Shown here in pieces: positions 1 through 10,190 of a DNA stretch of 64,000 nucleotides (positions are counted from its first letter, which is position 1; the number at the start of each line of letters is the position of its first letter). Under the pieces are notes generated by a model, which saw only the letters and a program-made list of their open reading frames with translations, did no database searches and was not told the origin of the DNA. Source of the stretch: Adiantum capillus-veneris (Eukaryota > Streptophyta > Polypodiopsida > Polypodiales > Pteridaceae); assembly GCA_014529385.2 (NCBI GenBank), contig CM043953.1:79286338-79350337 (forward strand). Reading direction: 5' to 3'. Made by a program: the position numbers and the translations under genes.

Positions 1-216
1 TTTTCAAATATAGAAGATGGCTCTGTAGCTATGAACTATGCATGTCAACCAGCTCTTTGTCTTCTCTCTCTCTCATTTTCCTGTCTCTCTCTAACTCTCT
101 GTGTAGGAGCACATATTATTGTTTTACTTTGTAGGCCTATCATACATCTATTGCAGTCATATACTGCTCTTGCTCTCTGTAGGCCTATCACCTCGCTCAA
201 TCTCTCCCTCTCTAGC

Positions 217-3200
217 ATGGAGCAAGAACATCACATTGTATGTGACTGCTCTCAGCCTCACTGTGAACTGTGTGCTAGGTATGTTGTTGATGCGGTCAAG
301 GAATATCATGCTAGGAGAAAGAGGGAGCAGCGTGCTAAGAACAAGCTTGAGCAGGTAGCACGTGAGGAAGATAATGATCAAAATGGTGCTGATGATGCAA
401 AGCATCAAAGACTTTGCAATGACCTTGTTATGCTCTTCAATTGGCGTACAAAGGCCCTCAATGTTGCATCACGCTCAGATATTTTGTGCAAGTTTGTCAA
501 TCATCCTTCTCTTGGAGACCTTGAAATGCCCAGGGCACAAACAACCTTCGTTGAAGCCATACGCAACACAATAGATGCAATCAAATTACCCAAGAGCGGA
601 CAAGAGCTCTTTCTTAAAAGGTTTATCACCACAATGCTTTTGAATGTTGATTGTATATCTACCTCAAAAGTGAATGTTTCAGCTGCATCTAAATTGCTAA
701 ATTTGCACAAGAGGAACTTCATAGATGCAAAGAATCGGTTGAGGGCAGCAGGTGATGGCAATTTGCCAATATCTTTGTATGCTCGACAGCCCATGGATCG
801 AGGTTGCATAACACCTGATGAGAGAGTTGATCTTCTCTTTTTGGATGTCTAACACTCGTGTTTCACCCAATAAGAAGGATGTGTGCAGAAAGTGTATTGG
901 AAGAAATTCATATGTTAAACATCCTGTGCATCTTCTTGAACAATCTCAGGTAATAACTTGCTTCACTATATCCATTTTTGTTTTCTAATATTTGCATTCA
1001 TATATTCACTATAATTGGGTTGATAAGAGTAGATATGAAATTGGATATGAAGTTATAAATGGAAATAAGGGGAATCTGTATTTGGTCCTAGACTAAGAGT
1101 AGATAAATATTGGATGTGAAGGAGAATGTAAATGGAAACATAGTTTTTATCATACGCGTATGTTTGCTGAAACATACGTTTGCAGACGCATACTTTCACA
1201 CGCGTATGATATGTATAAACAAATGGGACTAAAATTAAAAACCCCAAATTTCCATGCGATTGTACTATGCGAGTCTGCTCCTGCCTGCATAGCGTTCATA
1301 GTATGCCCTTCCTTGCTTCGCAGCCTTGCCTCATCTCTTCCACATGGTAGTTGCTCCCCAATTGACAGGTCCGAGTCAGCACTAGTAGCGAATTCAGTAT
1401 GCAGGTTTGTGCTAGGTTCTTTGTGCTAGGTTAACCTAACCAGTTATGTAATAACTAATACCGATTTCAAATGAAAAAATTGGTTTACATAGCCAGTAGA
1501 TTAATTTTAGCTGGTTAACACTTTTTTCCCACCAGTATAGAGCTTGGTCAAGTGTATATATGTGGTATGTGAAAGATGTACTAGTTAGCCCGACCAATTA
1601 TGCACTTACTAATACCGGTTTGAAATGAAAAGACCGGTTATATAACGAGTAAATTAATTTCAACTAGTTAACACATTTTCAAAGTAGTTTACAGCTCGGT
1701 CAAGTGTATATGTGGTATGTAGTAGACATACTACATAACCAATTATATAAAAACTAATAGCGGTTTGATATTACAATACCGGTTTACATAACCAGTAAAT
1801 AGATTTAAAATCGTTTACACATTTTATGCCTGTAAACATCTTGGTCGAGTGTTCACATGTACTGTTTGTCATACCAGTTAGGTAAAAAAATGGTTTACAT
1901 AACCAGTGAAAAACTTTTAGCACTTATTTCTCACTGGTATACATCGTGGTTAAGTGTTCACATGTACTGGTCGAGTGTTCACATGTACTGTTTATCATGT
2001 CAGATAGGTAAAAAACATATCGGTTTGAAAGGAAAATACAAGTTTACATATCCAGTAAATTTTTTTTAACACTTATTTCTCACTGGTATACATCGTGGTT
2101 AAGTGCTCACATGTACTGGTTAGGTAAATAACATACCGATTTTAAATGAAAAGACTAGTTTACATCAGCAGTAAGAACATTTGAACTGGTTGACACTTAT
2201 ATACCACTGGTACGTACCAAGGACATGTGTTCATTTTTTTTAACACTTATTTTTCACCGGTATACATCGTGGTTAAGTGCTCACATGTACTGGTTAGGTA
2301 AATAGCATACCGGTTTTAAATGAAAAGACTGGTTTACATCAGCAGTAAGAACATTTGAACTGTTGACACTTATATACCACTGGTACGTACCAAGGACATG
2401 TGTTCATTTTTTTTAACACTTATTTCTCACTGGTATACATCATGGTTAAGTGCTCACATGTACTGGTTAGGTAAATAACATACCGGTTTTAAATGAAAAG
2501 ACTGGTTTACATCAACAGTAAGATCATTTGAACTGGTTGACACTTATATACCACTAGTACGTACCAAGGACATGTGTTCATTTTTTAAAACACTTATTTC
2601 TCACTGGTATAAATCGTGGTTAAGTGCTCATATATACCAGTTAGGTAAATAACATACCGGTTTTAAATGAAAAGTCTGGTTTACATCAGTAGTAAGAACA
2701 TTTGAACTGGTTGAAACTTATATACCACTGGTACGTACCAAGGACATGTGTTCATATGTACTGGTTTGCCTAACCAATTAAGTGAAAAAACATATTGGTT
2801 TGAAATAAAAATACTGGTTTATAGTAATGTAACAGTTTTCTTCAAAGATAATAAAAACCTGCAGTTTTCTTCAATGTTCTTTAACCATATATGTTTTTCA
2901 TTGTAGGTGGAGCTCTTTCTCAACTTCAAAGAAAAATACCATGAAATTGTAATAAGGCAGCGTGCGTTTGAGTACATGAAGCCATATTTTGTGCGGAAAT
3001 TGAGAGACCAATATACTTGCTGCTACATTTCACATGTTCAAATGTCCTTCCTAAAGGATGCCATAAATCACATGCGAAGTTCTGTATTCGGTCTGCATGG
3101 AAAAGCTTGCCAATGTCAATGCAACATATGCAAAGACGATGGTGGATGCAAGGCACCAAAAAACCCTATCAAGAGTGTAACAGCCTTACTGGACTCTATA

Positions 3201-5008
3201 CTGTGTCCAAAATCAGATACGTCCACCTTCCATGGCCTTGCCTGCTTGAGTGGTCAATGTAAAAGGTGTGGCCCGGATAAGTTAGATTTTTGTGCTGCAG
3301 AGGCTGCATTTATTGCTAAAAAGATTGTGGTGAAGATTTTTGAGGACCTAGAAGTAGGAATTGCGCGTGACGATCAGAAGAAGAAAAGGAAAGTCTTGTC
3401 GCATAAGGAAATATCATGCCAGGATCTCTCAGTCATGTTCAAAGACCATCTTAAGAAATACATAATGCATAATTTTGTGTATAGATGGCAAGCAGAACAA
3501 TATAAGGAATGTATACAAAGCTTTCCAGAAGATGTTGTTGTGTCAATTGTTGACTTTGCTGAAAATTATAGTTTCAAAGAACAAAATGAGATTCAATCCA
3601 TGCACTGGTATTCAAATCAAGTAACTATTTTTGTGCACATAACATATTTCCGAATTGCAGGTAATGAAATCACCCTAGATCAATATTATTTCTTTTGTAT
3701 TAAGCATTCAATAATTTATGATTTTTATATTATGCAGGTGACATCCACAAGACAATTCACTTCTTCATTTCAGATGATAAGCAACATGACACACATTTTG
3801 TTCAACACTGTTTTCTGAAACATGCGAAATGGCTAAAGCAATTTGTTCTAAACATAAGGCGTCATTGGGTATGGTCTGATGGAGCAGCTTCACAATTCAA
3901 AGCAAGAAGACCATTCTATTTCCTTGCGAGGTATACCATGTTCTAACAAACATTATCTGAAGGTGGTTTTAATATAGAGACCTATAATATTGGCATTAAA
4001 GTTGTAATAAAATGCTTGTCTAACATTAGTAATATTATAATACGTGTTTTTTTTGGTAATTTTATCGTGCCAAGAGTATATTAATCTTCTTCTATCCATT
4101 GAATAAAAGGCAGATACAATGTTTTTACGGGATGGAAAATGCCTTGGAACTTTTTTGGATCCGGCCATGGTAAGGGAGAACACAACGGTGCGGGAGCAGT
4201 GATAAAAAGGTCTTTAACTCAATAGCAATTGCAGCCAAACTGCTCAAAGATAGACTGTGATGCAGATGTTGTGGCATTATTGAGACGGACCTTGTCAGAT
4301 GGTGCTACAGCCACCTATGCATCCCACGCCCGTTATGTAAGCAGTATTTTTTGGGTGATTGAATTGGGGGATGTCGAAAGGGGAAAAAATTGGGATGTGA
4401 AGGCTGTAAAAAGTACCCGCTCAATGCACTCTGTTTCTGCATAGTCAGAGCATGATACAACTGCTTTGAGAACATGTTCACTGTCTTCTTTTTGTAGTGC
4501 ATGTAAACAGGTAAAGTGCAGGAGATGTGTGAGCAAGTCACACGTTCCTTTCTGGACATACCTTATTTTGGATCCTACAGAAGAAGGGGAAGACGATGAC
4601 GATGAAATAAATGAGGATGCAGCGTATAAAGGACACTATGACACCCTCAGTCAAGCTCTTATTGTTGGTGATAATTTTGTTGTTCCCGTACCAAATGACA
4701 ATGAAGAAAAAGTGGATTTCTATATAGTGAAATGCACTGCAGCTACTCAGGAGTTTCATTGGGACGCTGAAGATGACTGGGGCAATATCATTGGGCGAGG
4801 ATCCTATGCTATCAAAGGGTTTTACTATCGTATGATAAATGAGCAGACCTACGAGCTTTTGGACAAAAAGCCAGAGGTGTTCATATATTCACATCTTGTT
4901 TGGGAAATCAAAATCCTCATGATACCCCATCCTAGCAACTCAAAACTATATACAATATCACTTGATGCGAGTGAGTCTATCTACAATAGTATGCCTTTTG
5001 AGCTATAA
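217..5008 (+). pseudogene. Four-exon gene for a DDE-like (putative transposase) protein, decayed
   Basis: Exons read as 217-949, 2907-3660, 3738-3930 and 4114-5008; all junctions are GT-AG and the phases match, giving roughly 850 residues. The N-terminus has a Cys/His cluster (CDCSQPHCELC). Exon 2 has further Cys-rich clusters (CQCQCNIC, CLSGQCKRC) that may bind zinc. Three acidic motifs lie in the order expected of an RNase-H-like DDE enzyme: VDFAENY (exon 2), WSDGAASQFK (exon 3) and FGSGHGKGEHNGAG (exon 4). I know this motif trio from uncharacterised proteins in many eukaryotes but cannot name a superfamily. The copy is broken: a one-base gain in a T run near 836-840 shifts the frame, and TAG stops interrupt exon 4 at 4223-4225 and 4442-4444. 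The frame stays open beyond each break, so decay is recent. ATG 217 was chosen because the in-frame sequence upstream is CT-rich low complexity. Gene structure is seen; the transposase role is inferred. Confidence 0.72.
1440..2760. repeat. Tandem array, ~174-bp unit, inside intron 1 of the DDE-like gene
   Basis: The core TGGTTAGGTAAATA (or CAGTTAGG...) recurs at about 2117, 2291, 2464 and 2638, a period of 173-174 bp. Each unit also carries a conserved stretch around GTACGTACCAAGGACATG. Upstream, from about 1440, more diverged and partly shorter units share the ACTGGT/ACCGGT words. The array fills most of the 1,957-bp intron (950-2906). Between 950 and 1440 I see only AT-rich sequence and a few CATACGCGTATG-like palindromes. 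Confidence 0.85.
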
Positions 5009-5079
5009 CCATATTAAGAAATACATAATGCATAATTTTGTGTATATCTGCCTTTAACTGTAAACTGAACTGTGTTTGA

Positions 5080-5271
5080 AACCAGTCACTTCTCAGTATC
5101 ATACCGGTATCATACCAGTCACTTCTCAATATCATACCGATATGATACCGATATCATACAAGTCATTTCTCAGTATCATACCGGTATCATACCAGTCACT
5201 TCTCAATATCATACCGATATGATACCGATATCATACCAGTCATTTCTCAGTATCATACCGGTATCATACAT

Positions 5272-5316
<45 letters not shown>

Positions 5317-5474
5317 TACAGAGACAACTTACACAACACCCCACCTAGATAGGGCCATGGCTACAACCATTGAAGTGTTTTCTTGCTTCCACAGGTCTAT
5401 CTCTATCTTTGTCACTTCTTAGTATCAAACCGGTATCATACCAGTCACTCCTCAGTATCATACCGGTATCATAC

Positions 5475-5529
<55 letters not shown>

Positions 5530-5689
5530 ACACACACACACACACTTCTCACTATCATACCTGTCACTTCTCAGTATCATACCGGTATCATACCTGTCAC
5601 TTCTCAGTATCATACCGGTATCATACTAGTCACTTCACAGTATCATACCAGTATTATACGAGTATCATACCAATCACTTCTCAGTATCA

Positions 5690-5741
<52 letters not shown>

Positions 5742-5812
5742 GTCACTTCTCAGTATCGTACCGGTATCATACCAGTCACTTCCCGGTATCATACCAGTCA
5801 TTTCTAAGTATC

Positions 5813-5898
<86 letters not shown>

Positions 5899-5962
5899 AC
5901 TTCTCAGTATCGTACCGGTATCATACCAATCACTTCCCGGTATCATACCAGTCGTTTCTAAG

Positions 5963-6036
<74 letters not shown>

Positions 6037-6107
6037 GTCACTTCTCAGTATCGTACCGGTATCATACCAGTCACTTCCTGGTATCATACCAGTCGTTTCT
6101 AAGTATC

Positions 6108-6152
<45 letters not shown>
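5080..6152. repeat. Mosaic of ATACCGGTAT units and (CT)n/(GT)n microsatellites
   Basis: Blocks built from the words TCATACCGGTATCATACCAG and TCACTTCTCAGTATC alternate with pure (CT)n tracts of about 40-80 bp (near 5273, 5478, 5692, 5814 and 5970). The region ends with a (GT)n tract at 6112-6150. It starts about 70 bp after the stop codon of the DDE-like gene. Open frames here are only translations of the repeats. 6153-6398 shows nothing recognisable. Confidence 0.9.
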
Positions 6153-6155
<3 letters not shown>

Positions 6156-6398
6156 TCCCTCTCTCCTTTTATTTGCAAGATACTTCAAATATAGAACACA
6201 ACGTATTTCTATGCAACTTGCTTGTAAATGTATTATACATGAATTTTGTTACATTGATTGACAAGAAGGCTGAGTAATTCTCCATTTACATCCATCGACA
6301 AAAAAATACATCGACAAAAGTTGCCCACTTCATAGACTTTATGAAGCTTCTTTTTAATTAAAAAAATATGTTCCTTTCTTCTGGAAAAATTCAATCCT

Positions 6399-8538
6399 CT
6401 ATTTCCAATAAAAACGACGCACATAGGTGTCGTCAGGTTGTCCGTCTGCACAAATTACAGTCCTCTTTGTATACTCAATTTTGTCCTTAGAGATCAACCA
6501 GTGTGCCAGCCAGTTTATGACAGTGGTTGATAGAAAACAGGCGCGCACTTCTTTAGACTGCTTTTCTAGCTTGGGAAAAACAAGAAATGACCCCAATGGA
6601 TTAAACATTAGCTTATATCCAGAATCATCAAAGATAAGTGTGTCAGGTGGTAGGTCAGGAAATGTTTTGAGATTCTTGTGGAACACCAGTTTATATGTCG
6701 CGCCCAATTTAAAAGGGGCCCTTGTGCACTGCGCCTGACTTACCACTCTATTGAATCTTTTGTGGTGGTCAGGGAACACTGTCGCTAGCGTGCGTTTGAG
6801 CTTCTCAAACTCACAGCAGCTCCATATCCACACTTCGAACCATCTGAAACAAAAATTCAGAAACACTTCTGCATCGGGCCTTACCCAAAACTGTGTATCC
6901 CCTTCAACAACATATCGCATTTCTGGCCAGTAGGGCAATTCTTCACCATATTTTTCATCAAATTTCTTGAGCAGTAATCCATTAACACTAGAATGGTAAC
7001 AGGACACTTTTATGTCCTTGGACACTTTTGTGTCCTGTTAAGTGACCATTTTGCTTGAATTATTTGAAGAGTATGAAAATGAATTTCTAGGTGCTATATA
7101 TCCACAAAGTTTCCTTATGAGCTGAAAAAAACTTAGCATTTTTTTTGGAGTATCAATCTCACCATTAACCTTACTCTTGCAAAACATTTTTGAACCTAAA
7201 CTGTGTGAAAAAACGGGTCCTATTTTTGGCTTTTTTTCAAATTTTGGCAACTATACCACTCTAAACTTCATGTTTGTGAGGTTTAGATGGCTAGAGGTTA
7301 GGCCTTCATAGTTCTCAACATGTTTTGATGCTTGTAGGGAGAGCTAAGTGTTAAAATTGAAAGTTATTACCGATTTACAAGAATTGCATAATCCTGTTTT
7401 TTGGCCAAAAGTAGCACTTTTATGATTTTTTTGGTGGCTTTCTTGATATCCAAATTCAATTTTGATTTTGTAAGTGTAATGTATAACATAAATCTAATAT
7501 TCCTTGAGTTTTGGGGGACCTAATATGCTATATAGCATAGTATATGATGATAGTTGAGTTTTTTGATTGCTGAAGAATACGATACATTTTAGAGTAGCAA
7601 GTATAACTTTCTCAATATTACTAGTTTCTTAAGCCAATTTGTGTGTATTTTGTAGGTAGTAACCATATCTAATCATAGACTACAAACTTGGCTAGATGTT
7701 GAGTAGTTTCTATGGGTTTCTAGAGGTCATAATGCTAAACCGAGTTTTTTCATGTTTGCTGTATTTAGCACTTTATCATTGCCCCCAAAGTTCCAATTGT
7801 AAGAGATCCATTATCCTTTTGACATGCTCCATGGCTCCTTTTGAATCCAAAGGCCCAAAGGTAACTAAGAAAACATGTATATAGTATCTGTATTGAGCGT
7901 GACTATAGAAACTTTGATGATAGGTCCGCAAAATGGAAAAAATGCAACTTTTTTGTACCTTTTTTTTGCCCAAAAAAAAATTAGTGAGGTAAAAGCAACC
8001 ATATGTTTTGGTCACCAACCCACTGAAGTTAACGGGGCATTTTATCTCATGTCCTACAAAAATCCCCACTCTTATTTATATGCAATCAACTGTAAGAAAT
8101 TGTTGTTTTGGGCAAAATGCACTGGTCTATCAACTTTGGAGGCTTGTAGTGACCAAGGGATGAGAAAAATTACAAGTTTCTCATTTTTTCCATACGTAGT
8201 AGTTATTGAACTATAAGCTCATGAAAGGATTTTTCAAAATGAGTGGATCTACTATGGTTTTGGATTTTTTTCCCAAAACCCTGAAAGGACACTTTTATGT
8301 CCTGTTAGGTTACCATTCTAGTGTTAAGGTCCAAAATGAGAACCCTACGGTGGACGCTCAACGGAGGTGGTGGCCTTGGCCATATTAGTGGGATTCTTTT
8401 AATTAGTCTATACCATAGAGGAAACACGAGCACTACAGGAGACAACACGCAATTCCATATTGCACGAATGTCAGCCCTGCCATTCTGCTTGTCAGCCCTG
8501 AACCTATCTGCAAGGCACCATTCTTCAACTGAAAACAT
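6399..8538 (-). pseudogene. FCP1/NIF-like (HAD) phosphatase-domain gene, split by a transposon
   Basis: The minus strand reads RRVLILDLN up to 8328, then a 1,338-bp transposon, then GLLLKKFDEKYGEE from 6981 on, so the broken motif is LILDLNGLL, the motif I position of FCP1/NIF-type HAD phosphatases. Downstream come WVRPDAEVFLNFCF, WIWSCCEF and LIFDDSGYKLMFNP, matching the RP..EFL, WS and DDS.YK..NP blocks of this domain, which dephosphorylates proteins such as the RNA polymerase II tail. Asn replaces the second Asp of the classical DxDxT, so activity would be non-canonical or absent. The longer 3' piece begins with residues derived from the transposon. The segment near 8440-8538 may be an upstream exon; its start is uncertain. 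Confidence 0.75.
6986..8323. mobile_element. Non-autonomous TTAA-target DNA transposon (piggyBac- or Kolobok-like)
   Basis: The element has perfect terminal inverted repeats CACTAGAATGGTAAC...GTTACCATTCTAGTG and is flanked on both sides by TTAA (6982-6985 and 8324-8327). Next to each end lies a small palindrome built on GGACACTTTTATGTCC, present once on the right and as a tandem pair on the left. The 1,338-bp interior is AT-rich and encodes no transposase. TTAA duplication is used by the piggyBac and Kolobok superfamilies; which of them is not decided by the ends alone. It sits inside the Leu-Asn codons of the FCP1-like gene. Confidence 0.88.
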
Positions 8539-8728
8539 ACTGCAGATGCAAAATTACACAAGACTCAAACATCAATATGCAATTAGGACATATCTACAGA
8601 TTGAAATCATACAATAAAAATACACAATGTTCAAAAATTAGGCACAAGATGAAAGAGACGTCGAATGGGAAAGAAAGTTATATTAATTTCAGAAGTGGTT
8701 ACATAAAAAGAAACATAGGGGGGGCAAA

Positions 8729-9780
8729 CTATAATCTTTTGCAAGCTCTGGGTTTAGGGTCAGAACTTGTGCCAGTATTCTGCATCTCCTTAGTGTCTTC
8801 TATGTCCATCTCCTCTTCTGGCTGCCCCTGGGTCTCTTCCTCTTCCTTTCTTTTTTGCTCCATTTCAGGCTTCTCATCTGCAGTCTTCTCGAAAAAAAAA
8901 AAATTTGCCTTTCTTATATGCTGAGCAAGGGTCTCCTCGATACTTCCCTCCAGCCTAACATCTACACAACCATCAGCTTTAGAAAGATGTGCAGCAAAAG
9001 ATCACTTATTAGAGCCTTAATCAATGAAAAAACTTACTCTTGCCACATTGGCCTTGTTTTCTCGGGGTCTTTGATCTTGTCACCCGCACGCCAGAGTCTA
9101 GCAACACATCGTCTTCCTCATTCTGGGTTTTCTTTTCAGCACCAGTCGTACTCTGCTCCTTTACCTCAAAGTTTTATTCTTCTTCTGTTGTTTCCAAAAC
9201 AGGTTTCTCATCATTACCAGGGACACTTTCATCAAGAAAAACCTCCATAGGTGTCTTGTATGCAGGCGTCACTGCATCGTTCCCTGTGTCTTTACTGGAA
9301 GTAGTTCTAAAGCACCTTGACTCTGAAAAAACATCAGAGAAGACAAAAATCAACCACCTGATTAAAACAATGGTGTGTTTCTTACCCATTGAAACAATTT
9401 TCTCACTTGTTTTTGGGCATGGTTCAACTAGCTTCTTCTTTAGAAGGGACTGGTCTTCTGCAGAAATAACTCCAGGGAAATCCTTAAGTATGCACTTTCC
9501 TTTCTCAGCCAAGTGAGCATAGCATAATGCATGGTATGCATGTGAACAAGGCAATAGAACAACATGGCTTGAGCGATTGTGATCATGAATTTTCACACCA
9601 CAAGCATTGCACACATCAATGAGAACAACACTATGTCCAGGAGCTGAAACTCGTGCAGGCAAGACTATGGTTTCAGGTAGCATTGGTTGACTAATCATGT
9701 ATGTCGCAAACATGACACAGAGACTAAAGGTTTCCTCACGCTCCAAGAATTTGGATTCTTCTTGTAGGCAAGAGACCTCT
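8729..9780 (-). pseudogene. RING-like zinc-finger protein with acidic tail, one premature stop
   Basis: Three exons can be read on the minus strand: about 9780-9386, 9322-9038 and 8877-8729, joined by GT-AG introns in phase. The first exon has a RING-like half site, CNACGVKI, then LPCSHAYHALCYAH, that is CxxC followed by CxHxxHxxC. The final CxxC of a full RING is not evident. The rest is Glu/Asp/Lys-rich and ends ...PRACKRL. A single in-frame TAA at 9174-9176 interrupts exon 2, after which the frame stays open to the next donor. The start is not fixed: an acceptor near 9781 suggests a missing upstream exon. Possibly a ubiquitin-ligase-type protein, but the function is inferred from the motif only. 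Confidence 0.55.
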
Positions 9781-9829
9781 GTTATCAGACAATGTCAAAC
9801 AGGTATAAAATCGGTATGAATGCTTGAAG

Positions 9830-10190
9830 ATCGAAATAATGATGTTATCATACCGGTATGATTACATCTTGCCGGTATGATGTTATCCCACCGGTATGAT
9901 GTTGTTATACTGGATAGTATAACATCATACCGGTAGGATAACATCCAATACATCATACCGCAAGCATAACATCAAACCGGTTGGATTTTATCATACCGAT
10001 CGGATCTACCCATACCAGTCGGATGTAACCATACCGGTAGGATATAATCATACCGGTAGGATGTAATCATACCGGTAGGATGTAATCATACCGGTAGGAT
10101 ATAATCCTACCGGTATGATAACATCCTACCGGTATTGTCATCTACCCTTACCGAATATGATATAATCCTACAGGTATGAAAAATCATACC
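9830..10190. repeat. Array of ACCGGT palindromes (CATACCGGTAGGAT units)
   Basis: About twenty short units of the type ATCATACCGGTAGGATGTA, with many copies centred on ATACCGGTAT, run without unique spacers. The ACCGGT core is the same as in the 5.1-6.1 kb mosaic and the intron array. The unit is a direct short tandem repeat and not a CRISPR-like structure. Confidence 0.85.

Noticed and set aside
1053-1429. Small frames on both strands within intron 1 of the DDE-like gene
   Set aside because: They lie between a proven donor and acceptor and show no coding character.
5345-5961. Open frames of Ser/Leu, Arg/Glu or Val/Cys repeats over CT, GA and GT tracts (also at 13.4, 15.9, 29.2, 34.7, 42, 52.5 and 57.1 kb)
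   Set aside because: They are translations of microsatellites in all frames and have no domain or conservation signal.
9830-10190. CRISPR-like regular repeats
   Set aside because: Units are about 17-20 bp, palindromic and contiguous without unique spacers, in a plant nuclear context with spliced genes.
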